This document shows, piece by piece, positions 10,262-23,650 of a stretch of 64,000 bases of DNA (positions are counted from its first letter, which is position 1; each line of letters begins with the position of its first letter). The stretch is taken from contig NC_067472.1 in the NCBI RefSeq assembly GCF_947179515.1, positions 107,434,506 to 107,498,505 on the forward strand, read 5' to 3'. This DNA is from Apodemus sylvaticus (lineage: Eukaryota > Chordata > Mammalia > Rodentia > Muridae). The position numbers and the translations under genes are program-made. The notes below the pieces were generated by a model. It searched no databases. It saw only the letters and a program-made list of their open reading frames with translations, and was not told the origin of the DNA.

Positions 10262-13200
10262 CTAGGGAGAGCAAGGGTGGCAAAGAAGCTGACATTAATG
10301 GGGACAGGACAGTAGATGGAGACAGGGTCTGTAGGGAAGATGACTCGCCCTCTCCCGAGGCTTGGGGTGCTTCCCCCAGACTCCCAGGATGTTAGCCTTG
10401 CCTCCACCCTGCTGATGCCCGCCCCCCATGCTGCTCTCTGGCCCTGACTGACAGTCTGGCCAGTACTGGGCAGAAGGGAGTAGCAGACAGAAATAGACAG
10501 ATTTAAGAATACATATGTGTTGACTATAGTCCTGTTCTGTGGGAAACTAAGCCATGTCCCACTCACAGTGATGCAGAATCGAGGCGCAACATGGCCAAGA
10601 TGGGCCCACAGCTTCCAGTTCCACACCTGGGTCCTTGCCATATCCCAGATACAAAGCCAGAGTGTAGTCAGGAAAAGATGTTTGCAGCAGGGAAACCCGC
10701 AGGCTTTCCTGCCAGCCCCTTTGGTTTGGTGGAGCCAGCCCAGCTCAGACTGCATTCCTGCTGTGACTTGGGGTAGGCTCTGGCCTTGATCCTTTCTGCA
10801 GCTGCTGTCTACCCTGTTATCAGTGGCCTGCTCTGGTCCAGCACAGCATCCCAAAGGCAGCAGGAATAAGGATAAAGGGATGCCAGAACCCAACAGGTGC
10901 TGTCTGATGTCAATTTAAGCGAATGACCATCAACAGGACACATCAGTACCTTATCCCAATAACTCGTCCATCCCGGCACCTACTTTATGCAGCAGGGCTT
11001 TCAGACTGGTGAACTTCTCAGAGCCTTACAACAGCCCACCCAGTGTATAGGGGCAATCTGATATAATTATATATTTTTACCAAAGTCCAGGTTGGAGAGG
11101 GTAAGAGAGACTTCAGGATCACCCAGCTGATATGGAGGGAGCTGGGATTTGAACACAGGCCTCTTAGCAACTCTCTTTCTTCCACAAAATGCATCTTTAA
11201 GGGTCATAATTCTATGAAAATGCACACCTGTGCTCCCAGATTCTCACCCCAGGTACTCCCGCTCTCCCTAGCAAAGAGTGTGATGTCTACATCAGCCAGC
11301 CTAGGTTTGCCCCTGCCCCTCGCCTCTCTGCCCCTCTGCCCCTGTCTCCATCAACCCCCTCTGAACTACCCACCTGCTAAAGGCCCATACACTGCTTGAA
11401 CCCCACTTTGCCTATGGTCCCCTTGGCCTAAACACAGAGCAGAGTCCATCAAGACTGACTCTGGCACTGACCAACCTGCCCACTCACCCCGACTCAGTTT
11501 TCATGCAGTGACCTTGCTTAGCACTGGTCCCACACTCTTGCACAACCATCTCTGGACATGCATGGAGCAGATCTGCATGAGAATTCCTCGTGGGGAATGC
11601 CAACATGTCTTCTACAGAGGCCCTCCCTAACTGGGCCCTCTCCTAACAGCTTGGTGTCCCAGAACAATGACTGAATGGGGACCTCCAGACAGTGACCTCT
11701 GTATGGAGAGGGGCCACTTTGATTGACACGGATGTCTTGGATCTGGCCCAAAGAAAGTCCTCCGGAAATGTCTTTTATGAATGAGTTGCAGACATCTGTG
11801 TGTAAAGGGCCTTGATCCAATCAATGCTGGAAGGAAAAGAGCTAATCCAGTATTCATATTAAAGCCAGAGAGAGACATTAGGACAGAGTGAGCCAGTCCA
11901 CCTGCTGTCCAGATGCTGAGGTTAGGGCCTGCCCTGGGAGGAACTTGTTTGTGTCACAGGGGTCCAGTGGCTGAGGTAGTAAGGAAGAAATACAAGCCTG
12001 ACATCCCTGCCTGACCTAGCTCTGAGGCTCCCCTTCCCCTGAGGACCCCAAGTGAATAGGGGTGAGGTGGGGCACCACTGCCCATGGGCACCTGCATGAA
12101 TGCCTACTGCATAAAATACATTGACTAGCCTTATGAAAAATCTGCCACCTGAGGCTCTAGGAAACCCCAAAACACCCCTCGCTGCCACCTGCAGAAACTG
12201 GACACCTACTTGGTGCCTAGCTCCCAGGACCACCCTGCTGTAAGCAGCAGTGAGATGAACTCAATGCTAGCATTTGCAGTGTGCACGCCCTACTTGCCCA
12301 TGTAAGCCCATACCCATGGACTCTCCCTTCTGGATAAGCAGAGGCTCCTCAGGACACCAGCTCCAAAGGAACCATGACAGGAGTTGGCATAACCTGAGAC
12401 CATCAGATACTGCAGAGGCTCAGGGGGCACCTGGTACCCACCTCTTTGATCCAGCCCAGACATCAGAAGGAGCCTGAAGGACTGAGCCGTCTTAGCACCC
12501 TCGTAGCCCTTACTGCTGAGCTCTGACTGACTGCCAGAAGTCTGTAGTGTAGAGATGGCCTTGGCTAGGGTTTAGCATCCTCCCTCCCTCTGCTGAATTA
12601 GCCACTGCTCTGCTTTCTAGGGGAAAACATGCTATCCAGCTTCATTTCCCATCCACACACAGGAGGAGAGGTTCTGGCAATGAACAGCCTAGGGGGAGCA
12701 GGGTTTGAATCCTGTCTCTGTCCCTTCTGCGGCCAGGACCCACAGGGTCACATGTCTCTTCTGCAGCTGGATATAGAACTCTTTTTGACAGTTCAGAAAG
12801 TCTCCTATCTCATGCTTCTCAGAGAGTCCCTGCCCCATGAGGTCTCCAAGAAAGAATTAGTGGCCACAGGAAGGCATACAGACCCTGGGAAGGGCCGCTG
12901 GCATTTCTGACCTCTTTACACAGCTATCCAATCTGTGCCCAAGTGCAGTTGGTGGCAGACCTGTCCTGCTTCACAAGTATACCTAGGGCAGTGGTTTTCA
13001 ACCTTCCTAATGCTGTGACCCTTTAATACAGTGCCTCACGTTATGGTGACCCCCAACCATAAAGTTAATTCATTGTTACTTCATAACTATAATTTTGCCA
13101 CTGTTATGAATTCTAATATAAGTAAGTATTGGATATGCAGGATATCTGATATAAACCCCTGTGGAGACCCACAGGTTGAGAACCATTGACTTAGAGGGTC

Positions 13201-13933
13201 TTTTTCCTATACCCTCCAGGGTCACAATGTCTTTAGCATCTGCCTGTGTGGTTTCTGTCTCCTAGGAGCTCTTGGAGAGTCAGGTAAGACCATCATGGGC
13301 TGTGGATGAAGCAACATATATCCTCAGTCTGCTCAGCATGAAGATGGGTGGAGGACATGGAGCCAGAGGAGGGAGCACCAGAAGGAATCAGCCACTCAAT
13401 GGTGGGAGAGGCTTCCTGGGCATCATGGCATTTGACCTGGCTGTAATGAGTGGGGAGCATTCTAGAAGGCAGGCCAAGTCCAGGAGCCCGGCCAGGGAAG
13501 GGATATGTACCCAGGAAGATCAGTACAGCGGAGTCTCTCCCAGCTTGTGTAGCCGCAGCATTTCCCAAAAGGCCAACTGCTTATAACAGGGACAACTTGA
13601 GGAATAGAGGGCACTTCCCCACTAAATGATCTCAGTTAGGTCACCCAGCCTCTCCAACCTTTTCCTTCTGTAAAATGGGAACAAATCATACTGTTGAATA
13701 GGCAGGTTTCTCAACAGCCTAGTGAATGCTCAACAAATACCGAGACAAAGCTCTAGCCTTTTCTGGGTCTTCTAACCTTTGACCTAGACTGGGCTGTGGA
13801 ACCCCCCTCCCTCCGGGCCCCTTACTCTGCCTGCACGGTGTCTTACCGTCCTACAGGGCACTTGGTCTCGACGCTGAGAGATAGCCAGGCCCAGGGTCAG
13901 CATGGCCAGGAGTAGCAGGATCTGGTGCCTCAT
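8357..13933 (-). CDS. Lrrc32: Lrrc32 (GARP), leucine-rich repeat protein 32, coding span
   Basis: Coding sequence joins 13933-13847 to 10261-8357 and gives 663 residues, the usual length for LRRC32. GARP is a type I membrane protein that binds latent TGF-beta (LAP) covalently and presents it on regulatory T cells and platelets for integrin-driven activation. Visible parts: signal peptide (about residues 1-17), a cysteine-bearing N-cap, about 20 LRRs with LxxLxLxxN cores, an LRRCT cap with CC...C...C spacing, one membrane helix (about residues 626-651) and a 12-residue tail ending QQYKA. Cys212 and Cys351 fall where human Cys211 and Cys350 form the disulfides to LAP. N-glycosylation sequons include NVS, NLS and NAS. 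The frame is intact and the single coding intron is phase 0. A CpG/TATA promoter lies at about 18.17 kb. Confidence 0.96.
10262..13846 (-). other. Lrrc32: Lrrc32 intron 2
   Basis: Phase-0 intron of about 3.6 kb with GT donor (ACG|GTAAGA) and AG acceptor. The only element I recognise is a hAT-type URR1 copy at about 12988-13189. The rest is unique-looking sequence without convincing coding potential. Confidence 0.85.
12988..13189 (+). mobile_element. URR1-type non-autonomous hAT DNA transposon
   Basis: The ends are imperfect inverted repeats: CAGTGGTTTTCAACCTTCC on the left and AGGTTGAGAACCATTG on the right. The interior TGCTGTGACCCTTTAATACA and GGTGACCCCCAACCATAAA are typical of rodent URR1. 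The 8-bp flanks (ACCTAGGG and ACTTAGAG) are similar, as expected for a decayed hAT target duplication. Confidence 0.8.
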
Positions 13934-13941
13934 GGCTCTGC
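13847..13941 (-). CDS. Lrrc32: Lrrc32 exon with start codon and signal peptide
   Basis: The acceptor CACCCTAG precedes GCAGAGCC and the start codon ATG at 13933-13931. It encodes 29 residues beginning MRHQILLLLAMLTLGL, a classic signal peptide, then the N-cap cysteine (VPCRT), and ends at donor ACG|GTAAGA (phase 0). I chose this ATG because it starts the hydrophobic leader and gives the family's length; the reading frame upstream contains no other Met between the acceptor and this one. Confidence 0.95.
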
Positions 13942-16900
13942 CTAGGGTGGAGAGGAAAGGAATGTTGAGACCACGGCTCCCTCCACCGACAGCAGCACCC
14001 ACTTGCCCTCCCTCGAGGATCCTAGACTGAAAGCAGGAGCCACGTGGGCTGCACACAGAGCCTCGGGGGAGCTCAGAGGAGTGGTATTCTGGGACTTAAG
14101 AGGCTGAGGTAGGAGGCCAGGGATTGCAAGTTTGAAGGCAAGCTGAGTCATTACTGGGGGAAGCAAGACTTTTAAAGCCATGTATGCCTGTCTGCTTTGT
14201 GTTTACCTAACGCCCACCCGAGGCATTGACCTGGCTCAGGGGTGATGGCCCTTGCCCTTGGGCCTGAGTTTGCTCCTGGGATTCACAAGGTAGACAGAGA
14301 ACACTGCCTCCTGGACTTCCACTCCCCTTCACACATGCACCCCTCTCTTCAAATAAATAGAATGTGATAAGAAAAATTTAAAGAGGGTCACCCTGATAGA
14401 AGACGGTTGGGAGGGGTGCTTAGGAGACAGAGGGGTCCTAGGGCAGGGCCAGAGGGAGGTGGGCCCCTAACTCAATTTCTCTCCAGGCCCCAATCCCAGG
14501 TCCTTAGCCCCAAATGGAATGTTCCATTCTCCACAAATCCTTCCTTTTGACCTTTTACTTTCGGTTGGAATTCTCAGACCTTGTCATTGTTAGGGGCTGG
14601 CCAGGGCGCTGACAGGAAGCCCCACCCCAGCAGGCTGCCAGCTAGCTACTTTCACTGAAGGCTATGGCTACCAGGACTGAAGGTATGGTTACCCCATGGG
14701 CCCACTGCGGGGTAAGCAGCCAGTGCAGGGGCCCATGGGGACCTCAGAGGCTCTCAGCAGGGGTGAATCCCTGTAGACTTGAGCCATGTGCTGGGGAACC
14801 ACAGATCAGTCTGTTAATTTAGTTAATTAGCGAATGAATGCGTTCACTTACTCCCACACTGAATGTCACCTCATATCTAGTTGTGTGCTGGGAAACAGGG
14901 AGAGCACAGCCTGGACCTCGCAGTGTGCTCGCAAGGAGGGAACACAGCACTCAAGGCTGATATGATACATCTGATGGCGCTCTCTCTTCTCTGCTAGGCA
15001 CCTGCTGTGGGACCGACCTTACACAGGTCTGTCATCTCTCTGACCTAGTTTCCGGAGGTGAATGGCAACCGTGTCAAGTTTTGTTGAGGATAACTGAGAC
15101 AGTCTGTGAAAGTGTGGCAGCCTACTATACCTCGCCATCAAACCTGAAGATTGGTACTCAGTTAGTCCCCACACGGACTCAGGGCTGTTTCCTTACACAT
15201 CTTATTTTATAGACGGGGAAAAAACAAACCAAACCAGAACACCAAGGCTTGGAGAGGCTATAAAATACAGCTAAGGCATCACAGCTAAATGGCAGACTTA
15301 GATTCTGGGCTCTACCCCTCTACACCTGGAGGTCTCCACAGTGGGTGCTCCGTGAGAGAATGAGAGTTGCCACTCTGAAGATGGCCTTGGGGGAGATCTG
15401 CAGGCCTGTGCCAGCTCTTTTGACTGTCAGAACCCACTGGGGATGAATCTCAATGCTGTGGCTGCCCATCTTGCTGAGACACGCAGGGGCCAGTGTGACC
15501 CTTTCACCCCTCCCTCCCGGCTTCCCCAGAGACGGGCCCTGTCTGGTCCACAGCACTCCCTTTTCACTGCAGGCTGTGAGTTCACAGAAAATTTTGTTCT
15601 TTTGGTTCAAACATAGCCCCCACCTTCTTAACATCAGCATACCCAGAGCTAAATGAAAGCCCCTGGCCTTCATCTTCAGGGCCTGAGCAGCCAGCCCTCT
15701 CTGGGCCAGCCTTCTCTCCCACCTGACTAGTCAGTGTCCTCTCTCTCTTTCTCTCTGGGCCCTGAACATGAGTACACGAGTACATACGTACTTCCCTTGG
15801 ACCTCTGGAGCCCTCACACCCTCTGCCTCCCCTGCAGCTGAGAATCTCCTCACCCCTTGAAGCTTAGATGCTATGTCTTCTAGGAAGCCTTTTCTGGTTT
15901 CCCACGGTTGCCCTGTGTTCTCCGGGCTCTCGAGGTTGCTGAGCATTGGACAGCCCAGTGTAGGACACAGAGCACACCTCACTATGATTCCCTACCTCTT
16001 GAAAAGAAAGTACCCGTGGGGGACCCACCTCATGACACAGGGAAGCCACATGGCACCGCAGAAGGTGAGTCTCCACTGTGGGATGCAGGTGAGGAGAGGT
16101 CCCCCTGTCCCCTCCCTGCCCAAACCCACCAGGTTCAAAGCTGCCCACCTTCACTGTGGCAGCCGGCCGCACTGTTGGCCTTCTTGCTTCCCTCCGGTAC
16201 GGGACAATCTGTCCCATACACGGCAGCCAGTGACGTTTCTAAATCACATGCCAGATCTTACAAATCACTTTGAAATCTCCAGTAACGTTCAGAATCACAG
16301 CCTCCCATCAGCTCCACCTACCACCTTCTTCCCCTCAGCAAACTTCTCAGTCACATCAGCACCTTCCCAGCAGCCTGGGGACTCTGCTTCGCTGCTCCCT
16401 CCTGATCCAGAACATTCCTGCTCAGGCTCCTGGGTGTACTCTCCCCCCTCCCCCATTTCTCATTTGCTTCATTCCTTGAGTATATGCTCACTAAATTTCT
16501 CTCAGGGAACAAGTGGCTGAATGACGTCAGAAGTTCGGCTGCTGTAAAATCAAGTTAGGACCTGGGGTTAAGGTGGGGATGGCCAAAGGGACCCTATCTT
16601 TCCTTTCTCTGCCATGTCCTGTTCTACCCCAGCAAGGGACTTCTGTGCATCCAGAAGGGACAGTCCCCACTAAACCACAGAATTATGATGGAAAGAAGAC
16701 CCTACTGTGCCCCATCTGCAGCATTGAGAACTTCAGCCCCACAGGGAAGATCAGAGGCACTCGAACCCAGGGCTCACTGTCAAGTCCCACCACTCGATGG
16801 TGTGGCCCCCAGGGCAAGTTCTTTTCTCTCTCTCTTTGCCTGGGCGATTCATCTACAGCACACACCAATTCCCATTCCAACACTGGCCATCCTTAGCCAT

Positions 16901-18047
16901 GGAGATGATCAGATGGAGTGTGGCCAGGAAAGTACTGGGACATTACAGTGTCCTTCCCTGATGGCTCAGGTACCGATGGTGCTGAGGACAGAGGTCCTGG
17001 CTCTGCGGGCAGGTGGCTGGATTCTGATTGGAGAGGTGTCAAAGAATATTTCTGTATGTGCTTGTGTGTGTGTCTGTGTGTGTGAGACAGGGGGGAACAG
17101 ACAGACAGATAATGGGGGCAATCCTATAATAAGAATAAGACTGCCTCTACTATGCAAGGAGGTTACAAATTTTTCTAAGCCCTAGGTTGATTGCAGGTTT
17201 TTTAACTCTCACGACCACCAAGTCAGGTGATTACTATAATTCCCATTTATAGACCAAGAGGATGGAGGCTTGGGAAGGTGAAGTGCCTGATGCCCCTAGG
17301 TGTGCTGGGACTGGGACTCAGCCAGATCTGCAGCCCCTTAGTGCTGTGTGGTCTCCACTAGTGCAGACCCCACTGGCACCCTGTAGAAATCTCTCCCAGA
17401 ACACGAGGTTCAGAGAAATGACTTACCCAAAGGCAGTAAATAGAAGAGTCAGGATCAAAATCCAGCCCCTATGTCTCCAAAGCAACTGCCAAGACTTCCT
17501 TCCTAAGTTTCTCAGGAGCCCACAGGCCCAAGCCCAGACCCGGGAGTACACTGAGCAGTAGGGCTCTCAGTCTGCTGTGACTACTGTCAAAGGGGCCCTG
17601 CGTGAGCAGCTTCAAGGCTCACAGGGCAGTGAATCACTCACTAGGGGCAGCCCGTTCTAGAGACATCCCACATCTCAGGGGAATCAGACCTTAACCCAAA
17701 GGAATGTGCCTGTGATGTGAAATGTCAGAGTGGAGGTGGGGTAGGGGTCCCTCCTATCTATCACCCATAAAAAAGGTCGGCTTCAAGTCTCCCCAAAGAG
17801 CGCAGAGACAACAGTGATAGTGTGGAAAACCCAGGTCCGCCTGGGGCAGATCTGAATTCAAGTCCTGATCGGCTTGCTTAGCTATGTGCTCCTAGGCACG
17901 CCCGGAGCTTCCGGCCTTGATTTTCCCAGCTGTCAAATGGGACCGCCTATATGAGTCCTCCCCTGGGTAAGATCCGCTAAGACCCGGGTGCCGAGGAAGG
18001 GTCCGGTCCCCGCTCTCTAGGCACCGCCACTGTCCGCTGCCCCTACC
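13942..18047 (-). other. Lrrc32: Lrrc32 intron 1
   Basis: About 4.1 kb between the 5'UTR exon and the start-codon exon. A SINE-like stretch (about 14085-14380) is diverged. No conserved coding frame is visible. A second, more proximal promoter is known for mammalian LRRC32 and might lie in this intron, but I see no clear core promoter. Confidence 0.65.
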
Positions 18048-18150
18048 TGGCTCAGCGCCGCCGCCGCCGCCTGACTCCTCCGCGCATGGTTCGCGCAACC
18101 CCGGGGGTCTGGCCCGCCGAGGTCCGGCCGCTGCAGCGCCGCTCCAGCCG
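18048..18150 (-). other. Lrrc32: Lrrc32 non-coding exon 1 (inferred)
   Basis: The donor GAGCCAG|GTAGGGG lies at 18048/18047 and is preceded by a GC-rich leader. The upstream limit is set about 30 nt downstream of the TATA-like element. The joined mRNA would have no coding sequence before exon 2. The exact transcription start is an estimate. Confidence 0.6.
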
Positions 18151-18173
18151 GCCGCGAGGGGGCGGCGCCAGCC

Positions 18174-18182
18174 TTTTAAATA
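18174..18182 (-). promoter_or_regulatory. Lrrc32: TATA-like box, Lrrc32
   Basis: TATTTAAAA on the minus strand inside the CpG-rich region, about 125 nt upstream of a good splice donor. This predicts a start near 18150. Confidence 0.6.
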
Positions 18183-21100
18183 GCACCCGCCGCCCGACCA
18201 CGCCCCCCGGGGCTCGGAGCCGCGGGGTCCTAACACCGCGGACCTAAGCACTGAGCATCACTTCTGCTCGGGAATCGCCCGGCCCGGGCTAGGACAAGGC
18301 TTGAAACCGAAAAACGCCCGGAGGGAGAAGGATCCCAAAGGAAGCTAGGCCAGGGCAGCCGCACGTGCAGCCGTGGGCCCGCTAGGTCTGGGGTGCCGGA
18401 GCCGCAGGTCCGCGGAGGAAATCCTGGCGCCACCGCACCAAGGCGCGGGGCCACCCAGAGGTGACTGACAACCACCAGCACGGAAGGAAGTGACCCTTCT
18501 TTGGCCCTGGGACGGCCCTGAGGGAGTTCCCCCGTACCTCGGCTATCCTGCCTTTAAGTCATCTCCAAGCCTGTCAATGTCCGGTGCTAACTGATGGAGA
18601 AACTGAGGCTAGGAGTTGAAGGCGGGGTGAGGGAATATGTAGGAAAAGCCAGGTGGCTGAGACTTGTCAGGTCCCCACGTTCAGTTGGGGGACCTGAGGC
18701 TCGGATAGGTTACATTGCATAATGGTAGTCTCATAACTTACCCAAAGCCGCTGCCTTTTCAAGGTACTTAGCCTTCTACGTCACTGGTGCCTGCTAGGTC
18801 TAGACTGAAAATAGGTGTTCCTGGGAGAAGAGGGCTGCCACTGTCCTCAATGCCTGGCTCCGCATTCATTATGTTCTCTCTGATGGTCACAGCGCCTCGA
18901 GGAGGGCCATCCAATCTATCTTAACAGCCGGAACGTGAGCAGCATCAAGCAGGGGAGAGCTGGTCTCAGAGCTGAGCCTTTCCTCCCAGCTAGTCCACTG
19001 TGGAATGGACCTGAGCAGTGCGAACACCCCAGAGAGGACCGTCCCTGACACGGCTAGGCTAAGGTCAGGGAAGGCTTCAAGAAGGAGCCATCCCCTGATG
19101 CTCTAAGGAGTCAGCACAGCAGAGTAGCCACGCTTGCTACACCAAGCGATCTCCGGAGCTGCCCGGGTCCTGGCTCATCCGCCTCAGCCCTTGTCCGTTC
19201 TTTGTAGTCAGACTGAACTCCAAAGTGATGAAGGACCAGAGCTGCTCTTTTGGACTTGGTAACCAGGACAGGATGAAGTCGATGCAGGTCTAGGCCTACA
19301 CCCAGTGGGTGGAAAAGAATGCTCCTCATGTGCAGCGTAAGGTGGACACCATTTCCAGGTTTGAGTTCATGGGGTCATGTAGCGAGGAAGGGGCTTTGTG
19401 GCTACTCTGTAGCACGGGCAGAACAACGATTCAGGCAGGCCTGGGGCTCTCCCTACCTGCTTCCCCATTAGGGTCCGATGCTCTCTCACTCTGTCAGAGT
19501 TGCCCTAGAGATTGGCTCAAGGTGGGGGCAGGGCAGGACTGGTGCCACAGCTACATGATGAGCAGCCTGCTTCCCTGTGCCCCAGGGGCTGCGGTTGTGG
19601 TTAGGAAGCACATGGGTTCTGTGCCCGGATGGGGCTCCCCAAGAGATAGGAGATACAGGGGCAACCAAGCATGCCCCCCCCTACAGAGGTCTCTTGGGAC
19701 TGAGGACCAAGCCGGAACTCTTCAGCCCTCACTGCACCCCCCCCCCCCCTGCATCTCTGCCCCTGTACTGCCATGCTGTGTCACTTGGGCAAGGTTACTT
19801 GACTTTTGTGACCTCCACTTGTTTCTGTAGAGCGAGACAAATGGTAAACCCACAGTTTCTCTGGCTGGGGAGACAGCCTAAGATAGACTGGGTTGAGAAC
19901 CAAGGAGGAGCTCTTCCGTGGGCCCTGGGAGGCTGGGAAAAAATTGTCCAGCATCCTCTCTGGTGGGCAGATGTGAGGCTAAGGATGTAGAGCGAGAGTG
20001 GTTGACTGATCCAGGAGAGTAGAGTCTTCTCCTCCCCTCCCCCACCCGGTCCAGGAGGCGGAGCTTGAGTCTGCAGGGAGAGATGTCAGATTTCAAGCAG
20101 GGTCTCATTATAAGGCAGCACTGTTTTCTAGGGCCCATGGGGGAAGGCTTTCCATCCGTTTCCTGACGTTGGTGCTTCCATCTGCCAGAAACTGGGTGTT
20201 TTTAACATAGTCCTCCGGTGGCAGCTCATTCACCACCTTTGGTGGTTTAATGGGCACACTGCTTCCATCTAGACAGGGGACACAACGTTTCCTGGGTCCT
20301 TATTGATTCCACTCTGAGAGAGTGGCTCTCGGACACTAAGTCTTGCTCAAGACTCTTTGGGAGGATTTTGCTCAGGCAGGTTAAGACTGGAGGCTAGTGA
20401 CCCTGAAAGCCACTGCCGTACGCATCCCCTGTGACTCTGTAAGGCTCCTGTCCTTGCTTGACTGTAGAACAGAATGAGAAGGATTGGACCCCTAATTCAG
20501 TTTCCTTTGCCCTTTGCTGGACACCTCTTCTGGCCCAGCCCTCCTTATTTGGTATACCAGAGTAAAGATGGTCACAAATGGCTTTGCAGTTAGCGAGCGG
20601 TCTATCCTCATTTACTGGAAAATGGGGCTCTGAGAAGTTAAATAACTGTCTCAAATCACATCACTGGGAGTCAGGAACTAAGCACAGGTTTCCATCCTAC
20701 ACCAGAATCCAGGGTTTAGCTATGGCTGTCCTTGATCTGTGACCCTACCTACTACTCATGTGGGCTCCTGGGAGCCAGGGAGTTCCCCATCAGCTACTAA
20801 CGGGGCCCTGACTGCTGGGCCAGAACCCGGCTTCCCCAACTCTTCCCCCGTTCACCTTCCCTTATACAAAGAGGGTGCTGACCATGCCTGTTGAGGATCA
20901 TGAATCTGACTTTGTCTCTTGAAGGGACAATACGAAAGTATAGTTCATGTGACTAGGTGTCAGACACACCAGAGAAGAGAACTGGAAGCCGGAAGCCAGT
21001 GCTGGGGCCAGGGACACAAGCCCACATAGGAACTGGGTGTGTAACTTGCACTGGGGAATGAATGGCTTTGGTGGAGGGAAGAGGGCTGTGGAATGGGGTC

Positions 21101-23214
21101 AGGGTGGATACTGTTCTGGAGGCCTCCCCTTGGCTGGTCATCATGGCCCCTTTCAGGGACAGGCTCAGAGATTCTGGCCTTGTCCATACAATGAGCAGGG
21201 CAGGTCATCTTGAAGCCCGCAGGTCTATTGAGCCTGGGTGACCCCCTGAGGGCCGATTTTCTGTTCTTAGTGGAACATGTGATAGTCAGAGTCATCCATG
21301 CAGGGGTAGCAGGTGTTGCTGAGGCCCAGTTTCCCTCTCCCCTCCCCCATCACATAGGGGCCTCCAGGGTCTGAGTACCAGCAGCAAGCAGCATCCCCCA
21401 AAGTGAGTGACTGACTGATCCCCCTACAGGCTCCCCAGGCCCCCAGGGAGTGGCAAGGTGCCAAGTGAGAACTTTTAAGACAAACATGAAGCTCCAAGCA
21501 TCTTCATAGCGCGTCTGTGCTGAGCCATGGACCGTGAAACCACAATACTGCAGCCGGGGACTGCTGGGAACTGGGGGGTGGGGTGGGGGACCCAGCTCAC
21601 AGGCTTCCCGGTTAACCATTTAAAGGTCAGATCCCATGGGGCTCCACCATGAGGGTAGTATGGCATGGCCAAATCCACGGTCCACGAGGCAGTACTGAAG
21701 TTGGCAGTGATAGGAACTGGGCTTCACGCAGAGGACAAGGCTCCTGCCAGGGAATGGGACACCCTCAGCTCAAATCCCCACTGTGGCTTCAGATCATCTT
21801 CAGTAAAATGGAGGCCAGCTTCAGAGGTGGCGAGGGGCTGACGGCCCTGGGAAGGAGAATGGTGTAGGGTGGGGTCATCTGGTTGATGGTGTCATCTTCC
21901 CTCTGGGAAGCCCTGAGTTCTGTGGGTGACAGGAAGATGGTGACAGCATGGAGGAAGGGCCTGGTAGGCCTGGTTTGAGAACTGTAACAGAGACCTTGCC
22001 ACACAGGCTCCATGCACCCAGCAGCTAGGACGTGGGCATGGCTTGGCAAGCTCTCGCAGTGGGCACCTTTTCCTGGCGGTTCCCTGAGGTCCTCTCCTAA
22101 GATGGGTACTTGATGCCAGGTTTCTGCCTGGGCTGTTTGCAGTAGTCATCTTCCTCTGAGGGCTAGAAGTCTCACACTTGGCAGAGCCTCTGGAATCTGG
22201 CCCCCACAAGCCAGGCTGAACCCCAAAGCTAGGGGTCACCTTCCCACACTTCAGAGGATGCATCTGCCTCCCCCCGCCCCCCGCCTTCTGGGTCAGTCGG
22301 GTGAGAACTTGGGCTCACAGGGGAGTCCAGCTCTCTCTGCCCTGCTCACTTTCTTCAACGTGCTTCATATTGGATGCGGGGCTCCCGGGTTCACACATCA
22401 ACCTCTCCTGAAAAGACAGAGTCCTGCTCGCACACTTCCTAAGGGTTAAAGTAGAGAGCAGCCTCCCAAGGGAGGTGGGCTCAGCAGGTTGGGAGCGAGC
22501 CCCAGAAACCGGACCTTTAGGGAAACTGTGTGGTGCTGAGGCTGGTCCAGGGACCTCCCTCTGAGAGGCGGCTAGTCTAGGGTGGCTCAGGTCGTGGAGC
22601 TGTGTGATGGGGGACAAGGGGCCGTAGGGCAAAAGGACAATGGAGAGATGCCCTCGTCTTGATCAGCAAACACAAGATTTACCAAACGAGCCGTCTCCAC
22701 GGCCCTAGGATCGCATTCATGGCAACCCTCTGGGCTTGAGAGCTTGGTTGGTGTGTAAGAGCTGCTTCCAGGGTCCCTAGTCTTCCTTACCAGAGGTGGT
22801 CTTAGGCTGGTAAGGAAAGGCTAGACCAGGCAACTTTTGAGTTATAGCACAGTCAAGTTCCACTTCACCTAATAAGACAGGTTTTTAAATCATCATCAAT
22901 GATAGTGTCATCTCCATTTTGAAGGTGACACATGCTGATGGTAAGTGACTGAACCAGGAGGTAGCAAGCTGATTCAGCTTCCTGCGCTACATTACCAATC
23001 CTATGACAGTCCCTAACTTGCTGGTAGGAGCCACGCACATGCTCACCAACACTGTGTGTCAGCAAACAATACCTACACATATGTGCCTTCTACATACAGC
23101 CATAGTGACAACCAGACACCTCTGGAGCACATTCTCAGAAACAAAGGCCCAGCCATTACCTGACACAAATGCCACATAAGCGTGCAGTGTCACCAACCTC
23201 TCAAGCTCCTGACG

Positions 23215-23520
23215 GGTCGGTCATCTCAGGGTTGGTAAAGTGCTTGCTGGTCAGTCATGAATGTGTGAGTTTGGATCCTAGAACGCTCTTTAAAAGCTGA
23301 GTGTGGTGCATATACTTCTCATCCCAGTGCTGATCAGGACTGGGCTCAGGGAGGCAGCAGTTGGGGGACAGAAGAGGCTAAGAGACAAGCCAATCCCTGG
23401 GCAGCGTGAGCTCCGGGGTCAGTGAGTGACCCTGGCTCAAAATGAATGAATAAGTAAGGTGGAGAGTAACTGAGGTGGCCACCAAACTCTGACATCTAGC
23501 TTTCACATGCACATGTAAAC
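23215..23520 (+). repeat. B4-like SINE
   Basis: A tRNA-like head (GGGTTGGTAAAGTGCTTGC) is followed by a B1-like body (AAAAGCTGAGTGTGGTGCAT, CCCAGTGCTG, CCTGGCTCAAAATGAATGAA). The head-body order is that of rodent B4. Confidence 0.6.
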
Positions 23521-23550
23521 ATGTGTGTGCTCCTGCACAGGCATGTGCAC

Positions 23551-23650
23551 ACATATACACCACACACACACACACACACATACACACACACATACACACA
23601 TACAGAAAGGTCACATAGTTATCACACACAGATACACACACACACACAAG
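23551..23650 (+). repeat. CA-rich / TACACA repeat
   Basis: CA dinucleotides with interspersed TACACA units and one break around 23605-23630. Confidence 0.9.

Larger units (their letters stand above)
17900..18480. promoter_or_regulatory. Lrrc32: CpG-rich promoter region of Lrrc32
   Basis: A sharp rise in G+C and CpG density (for example CGCCGCCGCCGCC near 18060 and CCGCGAGGGGGCGGCGCC near 18150), unlike the CpG-poor flanks. It contains GC boxes (18156-18166, 18197-18206) and the TATA-like element listed separately. It lies upstream of the coding exons on the same strand. Confidence 0.8.

Noticed and set aside
10258..10893. 211-codon minus-strand frame ending next to the Lrrc32 main exon
   Set aside because: It is the intron reading into the acceptor; the exon begins at 10261 and the family sequence does not extend upstream.
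15873..16520. 215-codon + strand open frame in Lrrc32 intron 1
   Set aside because: Pro/Ser-rich composition, no recognised domain and several competing overlapping frames; no splice-site support. I cannot exclude a non-coding transcript.
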